This document shows, one piece after another, positions 1-7,946 of a stretch of 39,165 nucleotides of DNA; the stretch's first letter is position 1; each line of letters starts with the position of its first letter. The notes beneath the pieces were generated by a model. The model had not been told where the DNA came from and made no database searches. It worked only from the letters and a program-made list of their open reading frames with translations. This DNA is from an uncultured Beijerinckiaceae bacterium (lineage in GTDB: Bacteria; Pseudomonadota; Alphaproteobacteria; Rhizobiales; Beijerinckiaceae): NCBI GenBank assembly GCA_937863205.1, contig CALMGA010000346.1, positions 1 through 39,165 on the forward strand, written 5' to 3'. A program made the position numbers and the translations under genes.

Positions 1-597
1 CTCCGGCCGCTGCACGAAGGAGGCGGCGATCCAGTCGACGCCGACCTCCAGCGCGGCCAGCAGGTCGGCGTGATCCTTGGGCGTCATCGCGGACACGGCG
101 ATCTCGGTGTCGGGCAGGCTGATGCCCTTGCGGCTCGACATGGTGCCGGCCACCTCGGCCTCGCAAAGGGCGTGCGTATCGGTGGTTTGCACGACGTGGA
201 GGCGCATCTTGCCGTCGTCGACGAGCACGGTGTCGGTCGGCTTCAAGGCTTGCAGGATCTCGGGATGGGGCAGGTGGACGCGGGTCGCGTCGCCGGGCTC
301 GGGATTGCTGTCGAGGGTGATGCGGTTGCCGGGCACGAGGTTGATCGTCGTGTCGCGGAAGGCGCCGATGCGCAGCTTGGGACCCTGAAGGTCGACCAGC
401 ACCGCCACCGGCCGCCGGTAACGCTTGGCCACTTCGCGCAGGGCGAAGACGCGCTCGCGCAGGTCGTCGTGGCCGGTGTGGCTCATGTTGATGCGGAACA
501 CGTCGACGCCGGCGGCGAACAGCTTGGCCAGCATCTCGTCGGGCGTCGAGACGGGACCAAGCGTGGCGACGATCTTGCAGCGGCGCAGACGTCTCAT
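1..597 (-). CDS. pyk: Pyruvate kinase, N-terminal part (cut by window edge)
   Basis: Catalyses phosphoenolpyruvate + ADP to pyruvate + ATP in lower glycolysis, in the cytoplasm. The 199 visible residues start MRRLRRCKIVATLGP, the conserved pyruvate kinase opening, followed by a FRINMSHTGHD strand with the substrate-binding Arg, then VDLQGPKLRIG and the small B domain with its VLVDDGKMRLHV segment. The reading frame is open to base 1, so the C-terminal part (rest of the barrel and the allosteric domain) lies outside. The ATG at 597 fits the family start. It is followed on the same strand side by the DUF1036 gene, an arrangement common in Rhizobiales. Identification is secure; isozyme type cannot be told from this fragment. 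Confidence 0.95.
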   Translation of the reverse strand, partial: MRRLRRCKIVATLGPVSTPDEMLAKLFAAGVDVFRINMSHTGHDDLRERVFALREVAKRYRRPVAVLVDLQGPKLRIGAFRDTTINLVPGNRITLDSNPEPGDATRVHLPHPEILQALKPTDTVLVDDGKMRLHVVQTTDTHALCEAEVAGTMSSRKGISLPDTEIAVSAMTPKDHADLLAALEVGVDWIAASFVQRPE

Positions 598-655
598 GGG
601 GTGATCCTTCGGCTCGGTGGGGGAAGACGTGCCGGCGGGCGCGTGCCGGCCGGCG

Positions 656-1111
656 TCAGGGTTTGCCGGAGGTCGGCTGCGCCGGCGATCCCGGCGGTGC
701 CGGGTCGGTGAGCTGGACGGTCCAGTTTCGGGCGTCCTTGCCCGTGTCGATCTCGAAGAATCCGGTGCGGTCGAAACCGCGGGTGAAGCAGTCGTTGCGG
801 CCGGAAATCTTGAACTCGCGGTCGCGCGTGCACATGAAGGCCTTGCCTTTCCATTCCCCGCCGCGTTCGTCCATCGCATAGGCGTAGTAGAATTGCGCCG
901 CCAGCGCGCCGCGCACCAGGGTTTCGCAGCCGTTGGGCTTGACGTTCCACCAGCCCTCGCTCACCCACGTCTCCCCATCGGTGTAGGCGAGCGAGATGGA
1001 AACGCGGCTGGCCGTGTTGTTGCAGAGCCGAAAATCGGCCTTGGCGGCGTTGCTCCAGGCGAGGGTGCAGGCGAGCGCGGCGGCGGCCGCGAAGAGTGCG
1101 GGCTTTGACAC
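656..1111 (-). CDS. DUF1036 family secreted protein
   Basis: Small DUF1036 protein of unknown function, about 151 residues. I chose the GTG at 1111, preceded by GGGAAG about 10 nt upstream, because it places a clear Sec signal peptide first (residues about 1-25, alanine-rich, ending AAKA before DFRLCNN). An ATG at 1252 would prepend 47 residues with no domain character. The mature part has the DUF1036 features: LCNNTAS.VSISLAYTD, a WWNVKPNGCETL block and paired cysteines (FMCTRD, NDCFTRGF) likely forming disulfides in the periplasm. It lies between pyk and a divergent N-formylglutamate amidohydrolase gene, the usual Rhizobiales neighbourhood. Function is not known. Confidence 0.88.
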   Translation of the reverse strand: MSKPALFAAAAALACTLAWSNAAKADFRLCNNTASRVSISLAYTDGETWVSEGWWNVKPNGCETLVRGALAAQFYYAYAMDERGGEWKGKAFMCTRDREFKISGRNDCFTRGFDRTGFFEIDTGKDARNWTVQLTDPAPPGSPAQPTSGKP

Positions 1112-1158
1112 GGCTGAATCACTTCCCGATGACAGTTGGGCGATCTTGTTGAGATGAA

Positions 1159-2028
1159 ATGAGCCGGCAGCATGACCGCCGGCCGATGCGGCTGCCGAAC
1201 GGACGGCGGGCAGGGGAGGGCCAGGTTTTGCGGGATCACCGGCAGGCATCAACGATCGAATACATCGAAGGGTCCGGCACCGGCGGCCTGCTGCTCCTGT
1301 GCGACCACGCCTGCAACGCCCTGCCGGACTGCTACGGGACTCTCGGCCTGCCGCCGGAGCAGCTGCAGCGCCATATCGGCTACGACATCGGTGCCGCCGC
1401 CGTGACCCGGCGCATCGCCGCCCGCTTCGAGGCGCCGGCGGTCCTCACCACCTTCTCGCGGCTGCTCATCGACCCCAACCGCGGCATCGACGATCCTACC
1501 CTGGTGATGCGCCTCTCCGATGGCGCGATCGTGCCCGGCAACGCCTGCATCGACGATCACGAGATCGCCCGGCGGGTGCAACTCTACTGGCGGCCCTACC
1601 GCGACGCGGTCAGCCAAACCATCGAGCGCATGAGTTCGCCCGAGCGAACCCCGGTGGTGATCTCCGTGCACTCCTTCACCCCGGCCTGGAAGGGCGTTTC
1701 CCGCCCGTGGGAGATCGGCATCCTGTGGGACACCGATCCGCGTCTCGCCGTGCCGCTGATGGAGGCGCTGCGCGAAGCCGGCTTCATCGTCGGCGACAAC
1801 GAGCCCTACAATGGTGCGCTCCGCGGCGACACCCTCGACGAGGAGGTGACGCGGCGCGGCATCGCCGGCCTGCTCATCGAGGTGCGCCAGGACCTCATCG
1901 CCGACGAGGCGACGGCGATGGTGATGGGCGACCGCCTCGCCGACGTGCTCGCGCCCGTGATCGCCGAGCCGGTCCTGCACCAGCCGGCATATCTGCGCTC
2001 GCGCACGGGACGGCACGCTCAAGCTTGA
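1159..2028 (+). CDS. N-formylglutamate amidohydrolase family protein
   Basis: Member of the HutG/N-formylglutamate amidohydrolase (FGase) family, zinc-dependent hydrolases that release glutamate from N-formyl-L-glutamate at the end of one histidine degradation route. Visible family motifs are CDHACNALP near residue 48, YDIGAA, FSRLLIDPNRG, VISVHSFTP, DNEPYNG and LIEVRQDLI; the His and Glu in these blocks fit metal binding. No other hut genes are nearby, and copies in this pyk-linked position in Rhizobiales are not in hut operons, so the real substrate may differ. The ATG at 1159 gives about 34 residues before the domain; the start could lie further in. Transcribed away from the DUF1036 gene with only 47 nt between them. 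Confidence 0.9.
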   Translation: MSRQHDRRPMRLPNGRRAGEGQVLRDHRQASTIEYIEGSGTGGLLLLCDHACNALPDCYGTLGLPPEQLQRHIGYDIGAAAVTRRIAARFEAPAVLTTFSRLLIDPNRGIDDPTLVMRLSDGAIVPGNACIDDHEIARRVQLYWRPYRDAVSQTIERMSSPERTPVVISVHSFTPAWKGVSRPWEIGILWDTDPRLAVPLMEALREAGFIVGDNEPYNGALRGDTLDEEVTRRGIAGLLIEVRQDLIADEATAMVMGDRLADVLAPVIAEPVLHQPAYLRSRTGRHAQA

Positions 2029-2123
2029 CGCCGCGCCGGCCCGTCCCCGGCCGGCGTGCTTGACGCCGCCGGTGCCCGCAGGCAAGCCCGCGCTCGTCGC
2101 CGAGCGGACGAATCAGGGGCGCC

Positions 2124-2201
2124 ATGACGAACAACACCGCGGTCCACGCGATCGCCGCCGCGGCGGTGAAGGCAAAGGGCTGCAGCGCGCGTGCAGCCTG
2201 A
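2124..2201 (+). CDS. Candidate 25-residue ORF upstream of gapR
   Basis: A short ORF (ATG 2124, TGA 2199-2201) with an AGGGG Shine-Dalgarno-like stretch 4 nt before its ATG. It ends 14 nt before the gapR start. The peptide is alanine-rich (MTNNTAVHAIAAAAVKAKG...) and matches no family I know. It could be a translated leader coupled to gapR or chance; a GC-rich palindrome lies inside it. Weakly supported. Confidence 0.22.
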   Translation: MTNNTAVHAIAAAAVKAKGCSARAA

Positions 2202-2215
2202 AGGGGTCATGAAAG

Positions 2216-2473
2216 ATGAGCGGCAAAGACATCGCACCGACCGAAGTCGCCGGCGAGGAATTGAAGCAGTTCATCGAGCGCATCGAGCGTCTCGAAGAAG
2301 AAAAGAAGGCGCTGTCGGACGATATCAAGGATGTCTACGCCGAACTGAAAGGACGCGGGTTCGACGCGTCCGTCGTCAGGCTGGTCATTCGGATCAGGAA
2401 AACGGATCAGAACGAGCGGCAGGAGCAGGAAGCCATACTGGACCTGTATCTCCAGGCGCTGGGCATGCATTGA
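2216..2473 (+). CDS. gapR: GapR-like nucleoid-associated protein (DUF2312)
   Basis: 85-residue DUF2312 protein, the family of Caulobacter GapR, a growth-associated nucleoid protein that binds overtwisted, AT-rich DNA ahead of replication and transcription forks and stimulates topoisomerases. The sequence has the expected layout: [16 protein letters not shown] coiled-coil helix at about residues 16-32, [15 protein letters not shown], then VRLVIRIRK and a C-terminal helix ending in [12 protein letters not shown]. Length matches the family. ATG at 2216 with an AAGGGG box about 10 nt upstream. It follows the N-formylglutamate amidohydrolase gene as in many Rhizobiales. Function here is inferred from the family. 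Confidence 0.93.
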   Translation: MSGKDIAPTEVAGEELKQFIERIERLEEEKKALSDDIKDVYAELKGRGFDASVVRLVIRIRKTDQNERQEQEAILDLYLQALGMH

Positions 2474-3038
2474 TGCTGCCCGGTGAAGGGGCCGATCCGA
2501 AGCCCCCGCTTGCCGATCGTCGTGCCGTTGAACGGAGTGGTCGGAGATAACGAGGACGCCGCCGCTCTTCCGGCAATGATCGAAGCCGATCAAATCGTTC
2601 TGATCCTCGACGGCGGGTCCGCAACTCTGCCGACCAAGCCCTCTTCCTCAGCGACGCTTCAGGCTTGGTGAATTGGTGGCCACGGCCACCGCGGAGATCT
2701 CGCCGCCCTTTGTCGAAAAACATTGGTCGAAAAACATTGGTCGATCAACGTCTTGGGCTCGGCCGCAAATCCGCTTGTCGGCGAGAAGCGCGCGGGGTTC
2801 GCCAGTTCCACCGGCATCGCGGCCCTGCGTTGGCGAAGAGCGATGAACGAAAGGCGGCCGGTCGACCGCGCAGCTGAGTAAGAGGTGGGCGGGATCCTGC
2901 CAGCCCTCAAGGATCTCGTCGGCTCCCGATCCATGCGACCCTTCCGAGCAGGAAAGGGAAGGATCATCGAGCCGGGCACCGCCGCCGGCGCTCCCGCGAT
3001 TTCGACGTTCGATAGCCGCTTCGCAGGGCTGCAGCGTC
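2474..3038 (+). other. Intergenic stretch with no convincing gene
   Basis: About 565 bases between gapR and the GbsR-type regulator. ORFs on both strands here have no recognisable domain and no consistent codon bias. The only clear structure is a short tandem duplication at 2712-2739. It may be decayed accessory DNA. Confidence 0.4.
2712..2739. repeat. Perfect 14-bp tandem duplication
   Basis: GTCGAAAAACATTG occurs twice head to tail (2712-2725, 2726-2739), followed by a degenerate third start GTCGATCAACG at 2740. It is more AT-rich than its surroundings and lies in a gene-free stretch. Confidence 0.85.
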
Positions 3039-3067
3039 TTGACAGGAATACCAGACTGGTCTGTAAA
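3039..3067 (+). promoter_or_regulatory. Sigma-70-like promoter of the GbsR-type regulator, probably leaderless
   Basis: A consensus -35 TTGACA (3039-3044) is followed after 17 nt by TGTAAA (3062-3067) as -10. The expected transcription start then falls at about 3074-3075, on the A of the chosen ATG (3075), so the mRNA would be leaderless. No Shine-Dalgarno sequence is present upstream of that ATG, which agrees. Confidence 0.6.
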
Positions 3068-3083
3068 TTCTGTCATGACAGAA
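3050..3083. promoter_or_regulatory. Probable autoregulatory operator: two palindromes over promoter and start codon
   Basis: Two inverted repeats lie within and after the promoter. CAGAC-TG-GTCTG (3052-3063) sits between -35 and -10. TTCTGTCATGACAGAA (3068-3083) is a perfect 16-bp palindrome centred on the start codon and predicted transcription start. This placement suits binding of a dimeric winged-helix repressor blocking polymerase. That the product of the adjacent gene binds here is inferred. Confidence 0.55.
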
Positions 3084-3635
3084 CAAACGGATAATGTGAG
3101 CAGCCTGCCCGCCGCCGTCGAGCGGTTCGTGCTGCACTGGGGCGACCTTGGCGGCCAGTGGGGCGTCAACCGCTCCGTCGCCCAGATCCACGCCCTGCTT
3201 TACCTTTCCGAGCGTCCCCTCACCGCCGAAGAGATCGCGGGCACGCTCGGGATCGCCCGCTCGAACGTGTCGACCTCCCTGCGCGAGTTGCTGGGATGGA
3301 ACCTGATCCGCCGGGTGCCGATCATGAACGAGCGCCGCGACCGCTTCGCCGCCGAGATCGACCTTTGGGAAATGGTCACGCGCATCGCCGCCGGTCGCAA
3401 GGAGCGCGAGATCGACCCCGCCATCGCGGCGCTGCGTTCCTGCGTCGCCGAGGCCGACGGCGATCCTGCGGTCGGGGAGGTCGCGCAGCGGCGCCTGCGC
3501 GCGATGCTCGACTTCACGCAAACGATGGAGCGCTGGTACGGCCAGATGCTCCACGTGCCCCGCGGCACCCTGGCCAAGCTGGTCCGGCTGGGTGGCCGCA
3601 TCGTCAAGTTCCTGCCCGCCAGGGGCGAGCCGTGA
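3075..3635 (+). CDS. GbsR/MarR-type winged-helix regulator
   Basis: 186-residue DNA-binding regulator of the GbsR branch of the MarR superfamily. The visible pattern is GGQWGVNRSVAQIHALLYLSE, then PLTAEEIAGTLGIARSNVSTSLRELL as helix-turn-helix (residues about 44-75), RRVPIMNERRDRF as the wing, and an amphipathic C-terminal dimerisation region; all are diagnostic for GbsR-like proteins. I chose the ATG at 3075, since a TTG at 3039 coincides with the -35 box. The promoter and two palindromes at the start suggest autorepression. The downstream DUF4166 genes begin 46 nt after its stop on the same strand, so it probably controls them too. Its ligand is unknown; GbsR proteins elsewhere sense choline or related compounds. 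Confidence 0.88.
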   Translation: MTEQTDNVSSLPAAVERFVLHWGDLGGQWGVNRSVAQIHALLYLSERPLTAEEIAGTLGIARSNVSTSLRELLGWNLIRRVPIMNERRDRFAAEIDLWEMVTRIAAGRKEREIDPAIAALRSCVAEADGDPAVGEVAQRRLRAMLDFTQTMERWYGQMLHVPRGTLAKLVRLGGRIVKFLPARGEP

Positions 3636-3680
3636 TCCGCGTTTTGAGAAAGCGCGAGTTCTGAATTTGGGGAGATGACG

Positions 3681-4430
3681 ATGGGCCGTGTCGCATCGGG
3701 CAACACCAAGATCGCGCAACCGTCTCGCGGGTTCGGCGCGCGGCGTAACCCCGACGCCGGGGGTGACCTTCTCGACCTGCGCTTCCGCGCGCTGATCCCG
3801 GAGCGCGAATGGGCCAGCCTGCCGCCGGCCGTGCGGCGGCGCTTCGGCAAGCGCCTCGCCCAAGGCGCGAGCGCCGTCTACGTCGGACGGGTCGTCGCGA
3901 TGCGCTTCAGCCGCTTCGGCCGGTTGTGCGCGCAGGTGGCGCGCCTCTTCGGCGGGCCACTTCCGCTGGAGGTCGGGGCTGGCCGCGCCAGCGTCGTCAC
4001 CGTCACCGAGGATCCCGACGGCGGCGGCCAAGTCTGGACGCGACTTTACGCCCGCGCCTGCGGCTTCCCCCAGGTAATCCATTCGGCCAAGCGCTTCGCC
4101 GGGCCGACCGGGCTGGAGGAGCACGTCGGCGCCGGCATCGGCATGGCGCTGACCGTCGCTGTCGTGGATGGGGCCCTGGCCTTCCGCAGCCAGCGCTACT
4201 TCGTCGAATGCTTCGGGCAGCGCGTGTGCCTGCCGGACTGGCTCACCCCCGGCGCGCTCACCGTCACCCACGCCGATGCCGGCGCGCTTGAGCCCCCCGA
4301 CGCCTTTCGCTTCACCCTCGATATCCGCCACCCCTGGTTGGGTCAGCTGATCCGGCAGGAAGCGGTCTTCCGGGATGCCGAGCCTGCCGGCGGCGATCGC
4401 GCCACCCGGCTGGAAACGCCCGCGTGTTGA
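3681..4430 (+). CDS. DUF4166 domain protein
   Basis: 249-residue protein of DUF4166, function unknown. After a short linker the domain runs from about residue 28 to 240, with FRALIPEREWASLPPAVRRR, YVGRVVAMRFSRFGR and a C-terminal beta-rich part ending RFTLDIRHPWLGQLIRQEAVF. The ATG at 3681 is preferred over the in-frame ATG at 3675 because GGGGAG at 3669-3674 gives 6-nt spacing only for the former. Its last bases overlap the GTG of the next gene, whose C-terminus carries a second, divergent DUF4166 domain, so the pair likely act together. DUF4166 often occurs fused to or beside saccharopine-dehydrogenase-like enzymes; no reaction is established. Confidence 0.85.
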   Translation: MGRVASGNTKIAQPSRGFGARRNPDAGGDLLDLRFRALIPEREWASLPPAVRRRFGKRLAQGASAVYVGRVVAMRFSRFGRLCAQVARLFGGPLPLEVGAGRASVVTVTEDPDGGGQVWTRLYARACGFPQVIHSAKRFAGPTGLEEHVGAGIGMALTVAVVDGALAFRSQRYFVECFGQRVCLPDWLTPGALTVTHADAGALEPPDAFRFTLDIRHPWLGQLIRQEAVFRDAEPAGGDRATRLETPAC

Positions 4431-6199
4431 CGCTGCCAGGGCTGTTCGGCCTCGGATCGCGGGCGTGCCGAGGCCGTAACGACCGCCAGAACGGCCATGA
4501 TCCCCTGTCGCGCCTTCGCCCGCCACCGACCGTGCCGGTTCCGCTCGCAGGCCGATCGGGGCGGGTCGATGCCGGCACCATTCTGGTCTTCGGCGGTTAC
4601 GGCGGCTTCGGTGCCCGCCTGTCGCGTCGGCTCGCGGCCGCCGGTCACGACGTGGTCGTCGCGGGCCGTCGCCTGAAATGCGCCGAGGCGTTCTGCGCGA
4701 TCCATCCCGCATGCCGTCCGCTCCTGGCCGACCGCAACGATGACGCCCGGCCGACGCTGGAACAGATCCGTCCGAAGCTCGTGATCGATGCGGCGGGGCC
4801 GTTCCAATCCAGCGGCTACGCCTTGGCCGCGGCCTGCATCGCCGCGGGCATCCCCTACCTCGATCTCGCGGATGGCCGATCGTTCGTGGCCGGCATCGGC
4901 GTGCTCGACGCGGCCGCCCGTGCGGCCGGCGTCGCGGTGCTGTCCGGCGCTTCAAGCGTACCGGCCCTGTCCGGTGCCGTTGTCCGGCATTTGGCGACGG
5001 GAATGGATGGGGTGAGCGCGGTCGAGATGGCGATCAGCGGCTCGAACCGCGCAACGGCCGGGACGTCCGTCGCCGATGCAATCCTGAGCACCGTCGGCAA
5101 GCCGCTCCGGCTTTGGCGCGGCCGGCGCTGGGCGATGGGTGTCGGCTGGCAGGAGCTGCGGCGGGAACGCTTCGCTTTCGCCGACGGGTCGTCGCTGGGC
5201 CAGCGCTGGACGGCCCTGGCGGATGTCCCGGATCTCGATCTTCTGCCGGGTCGGCTACCGGGTCGCCCGGCGGTCAGTTTCCGAGCCGGCACCGACGTCG
5301 CGCTTCAGGTGATCGGACTTTGGCTCGCGAGCTGGCCGGTGCGTTGGGGCTGGCTTCCCTCGCTGCGCGGGTTCGCCCGCGGACTCCTCCCGGCGCAGCG
5401 CCTGACGACCCGTTGGGGATCTGACCGCTCGGGCATGGTCGTCCGGTTGTTCGGCTTGGCCGAAGGATGTCGCGTCGAGCGGCGTTGGACCCTTGTCGCG
5501 GCCGATGGCCACGGCCCGGAGATCCCGACGCTCGCGGCGGCGATCCTGACCGGGCGCATTTTATCGGGTTCGATCGCGCCCGGCGCGCGCGATGCGGGAA
5601 CGGCGCTCGACCTGTCCGACTTCGAGCCGAGCTTCGCGGGCCTGTCGATCCGCCAAGAGGTGCGGGAGTTGCCGCAGCGTTCCCCGCTCTATGCGCGGAT
5701 CATGGGGCCGCGCTTCGCCGATCTCGCCCCGAGCCTCGCGGCCGTTCACGGCGTGCTGCGAGACGCGGGTGCGGGCGGCCGCGCGGTCGTGAAGCGTGGC
5801 AGGCACCCGGTCGCCCGGTTCGTCGCCGCTTTCCTTCGGTTTCCCATGGCGGGCGAGCACGAGCTGCATGTCGCCTTCAGCGAGCGTCGCGGCGGGGAAC
5901 GCTGGACGCGCGATTTTTCCGGCCGCCGGTTCACCAGCGACTTCTCGCAGGCACGGTCCCGCTTGGTGGAACGGTTCGGCCCGCTCCGGTTCCGGTTCGA
6001 CCTCGCCAGCGATGGCAGCGGCCTGCGCATGATAATGCGCGGCTGGTCGTTCGCGCGGATGCGGCTGCCGCTGGCGTTCGCACCCATCGTCGAGGCGCGG
6101 GAGTGGGACGAGGACGGCCTGTTCCACTTCGACGTTTCGATCGATCTGCCCGTGATTGGGCTGGTCACGCAGTACACGGGTTGGCTGCGCCAGGGTTGA
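4424..6199 (+). CDS. Saccharopine-dehydrogenase-like NAD(P) enzyme fused to DUF4166
   Basis: 591-residue fusion. Residues about 50-180 form a Rossmann NAD(P)-binding fold with GGYGGFGARLSRRLAAAGHDV and AGR after strand 2, then DAAGPFQSSGYALAAACI and SGASSVPALSGAVV, typical of the saccharopine dehydrogenase/LOR superfamily, which also includes trans-acting enoyl reductases. Residues about 425-588 are a DUF4166 domain (LYARIMG, FPMAGEHELHVAFSE, final IDLPVIGLVTQYTGWL). GTG 4424 overlaps the preceding stop by 7 nt, indicating translational coupling; GTG at 4532 is an alternative start. Substrate is unknown. It is probably a cytoplasmic oxidoreductase; DUF4166 could be a lipid- or ligand-binding partner, which is speculation. 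Confidence 0.85.
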   Translation: MLTLPGLFGLGSRACRGRNDRQNGHDPLSRLRPPPTVPVPLAGRSGRVDAGTILVFGGYGGFGARLSRRLAAAGHDVVVAGRRLKCAEAFCAIHPACRPLLADRNDDARPTLEQIRPKLVIDAAGPFQSSGYALAAACIAAGIPYLDLADGRSFVAGIGVLDAAARAAGVAVLSGASSVPALSGAVVRHLATGMDGVSAVEMAISGSNRATAGTSVADAILSTVGKPLRLWRGRRWAMGVGWQELRRERFAFADGSSLGQRWTALADVPDLDLLPGRLPGRPAVSFRAGTDVALQVIGLWLASWPVRWGWLPSLRGFARGLLPAQRLTTRWGSDRSGMVVRLFGLAEGCRVERRWTLVAADGHGPEIPTLAAAILTGRILSGSIAPGARDAGTALDLSDFEPSFAGLSIRQEVRELPQRSPLYARIMGPRFADLAPSLAAVHGVLRDAGAGGRAVVKRGRHPVARFVAAFLRFPMAGEHELHVAFSERRGGERWTRDFSGRRFTSDFSQARSRLVERFGPLRFRFDLASDGSGLRMIMRGWSFARMRLPLAFAPIVEAREWDEDGLFHFDVSIDLPVIGLVTQYTGWLRQG

Positions 6200-6438
6200 T
6201 GCCGACGACATCGCTCACGCGTAGGAACGGACCGCCTGCCAATCCGCTTCTTTGCAACTCATCTCGACGAATCCGCGGCCGATGACCAGTCGTCACGGCC
6301 TTCACGCAGAAGTGTTCGGCCACCGATCGCGACGGCGACAGCAAGAACCCTGGCCGCGACAATACGCTCTGGTCCGGAGCCGGAACCACCTTGTCGGCGA
6401 GCGTTCGATCGGCAACAGTCGCGCACCCGGAGGTCAGC

Positions 6439-7680
6439 TTGCGAACGAGAACCAGCCTCGACGTTCTCAACTTCGCCCTCGCCGGAGCGCGCGAAGGTTT
6501 CGGGCCTTTCCTCGGCGTGTATCTTCAAGCCAAGGGTTTCGATCCGGCAGCGACAGGTCTCGCGATGTCGCTTGCCGGCGTCAGCGGACTTTTGGCGACA
6601 ACGCCGATCGGCCACGTCGTCGACCGTATCGAAGCCAAACGCCTCCTGCTCGTCGCATCCGTTCTTGCCATCGCGGTCGGCGCGATCATCATCGTGTCGA
6701 GCAAGAAGATCTGGCTCATCGGGGCCGCTCAGCTCCTGATCGGCGTGGGTGACACAAGCGTGGCGCCCCTTCTGGCCGCCATCACGCTCGGCATCGTCGG
6801 CCAGCAACTTTTCGCCGATCGTGTGTCGCGCAACGAGGCGTTCAACCATGCGGGAAACGCGATCAATGCCGGGCTCTCGGCCGTGCTTGGCTACACGCTC
6901 GGGCTGGGCTTCGTGGCGGTGGCCATCGTGTTCATGGCGCTGGCGTCGAGCGCCGTCGTCACACAGATCAACCCCGCCAAGATCGATCAGGATCGGGCCC
7001 GAAGCGGCAAGGCCGACGACCGCACCACCTTTCGCGCCTTGATCGAGACACGTGGGCTCGTTCTGCTGTCGGTGACCGTGATGCTCTTCGAAACGGCGAG
7101 CGGGGCGCTGCTGCCGTTCCTGGCACAGGCCCGAACGGCCGCCGGCAGCGACCCGAGCATCACGACCGGCGTGATGACCGTGGTCGCGCAGGTCACGATG
7201 GTCGGCGGCGCCCTGCTCGCAGCCCGCCTGGCCAAGCGCTTCGGTTACGCGAAGGTCATGGCGCTAGCCCTGGGCATCGCCGCCGTCCGGGCACTGCTTG
7301 CGGTTCGAGCAAACTCCTGGACCCCGGTGATTGGGGTCGAAGTGCTGGAGGGCGCCGCGATGGGCCTGAACGGTGTCGCCATTCCGGCCCTCGCTGCGAG
7401 CGTTATGCGGGGAACGGGTCGATCGAGTGCCGGCCTGGGTGCCGTGCTGACGGCCTTCGGCGCCGGTGCTGCGCTGAGCCCGCTCGTAGCGGGTCTGGTC
7501 GCCCAGCATTTCGGTTTTCCGGCTTCCTTCATCGCGCTCGCGGTGATCGCCGGCATTGCCCTCGTGACCTGGATGGGTGGCGTGAGGTACGTCGGTAAGA
7601 TGGCATTCGACGATACCGATATGGAAAAGACGGACGCGCCGACGCCAAACGAGGATGCACCCGTCGTCCAGCCCGCTTGA
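6439..7680 (+). CDS. MFS transporter
   Basis: About 413-residue, 12-helix major facilitator. Hydrophobic segments alternate along the length; between the first two is GREGFGPFLGVYL, then GLLATTPIGHVVDRIEAKRLL as the loop 2-3 signature and a repeated counterpart ARLAKRFGYAKVMALALG in the second half. A charged central loop (INPAKIDQDRARSGKADDR) divides the halves, and the C-terminal tail is acidic and cytoplasmic. I chose TTG 6439 because GGAGG (6429-6433) lies 5 nt before it; TTG 6391 has no such site. Substrate is unknown. It stands alone, about 240 nt after the DUF4166 operon. Confidence 0.85.
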   Translation: MRTRTSLDVLNFALAGAREGFGPFLGVYLQAKGFDPAATGLAMSLAGVSGLLATTPIGHVVDRIEAKRLLLVASVLAIAVGAIIIVSSKKIWLIGAAQLLIGVGDTSVAPLLAAITLGIVGQQLFADRVSRNEAFNHAGNAINAGLSAVLGYTLGLGFVAVAIVFMALASSAVVTQINPAKIDQDRARSGKADDRTTFRALIETRGLVLLSVTVMLFETASGALLPFLAQARTAAGSDPSITTGVMTVVAQVTMVGGALLAARLAKRFGYAKVMALALGIAAVRALLAVRANSWTPVIGVEVLEGAAMGLNGVAIPALAASVMRGTGRSSAGLGAVLTAFGAGAALSPLVAGLVAQHFGFPASFIALAVIAGIALVTWMGGVRYVGKMAFDDTDMEKTDAPTPNEDAPVVQPA

Positions 7681-7923
7681 TCAAGCGTCAGAATCGGGGA
7701 TGAGCTTCAATAGAGCGGAACACAGCTCGACGATCTCCGCCGGCTCAAGACGGCCGGGATCTTGCTGTCCCGTGGTGGCAAGTCCTCGAAGGCGAGCGTG
7801 AGGCTGCCTGTCGATCGCCTGCGCGTCCGCCACGCCGATCGCGAGGGTCGTCCCGGAGTCCTCAACCATGTCGCACTCGTCCGCATCTGCGGGATCCTGG
7901 CGCTCCAACGCACACGTGCGCAA
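7681..7923 (-). CDS. Small hypothetical protein (weak)
   Basis: An 80-residue minus-strand ORF whose stop abuts the stop of the MFS gene. Its C-terminal part (PAEIVELCSALLKLIPDSDA) reads like a helical protein end, and third codon positions there are mostly G or C, but no family is recognised and no Shine-Dalgarno site is obvious. It could be a real short gene or a remnant. Confidence 0.3.
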   Translation of the reverse strand: MRTCALERQDPADADECDMVEDSGTTLAIGVADAQAIDRQPHARLRGLATTGQQDPGRLEPAEIVELCSALLKLIPDSDA

Positions 7924-7946
7924 GTGCGGCTTGAGCGCGTCCGCGC

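Noticed and set aside
2659..2979. Possible transposase remnant on the minus strand
   Set aside because: No catalytic motif, terminal inverted repeat or recognisable similarity was found.
2964..4955. 663-residue minus-strand open frame
   Set aside because: Arg/Gly/Pro-rich antisense shadow of the GbsR, DUF4166 and dehydrogenase genes, which have recognised motifs on the plus strand.
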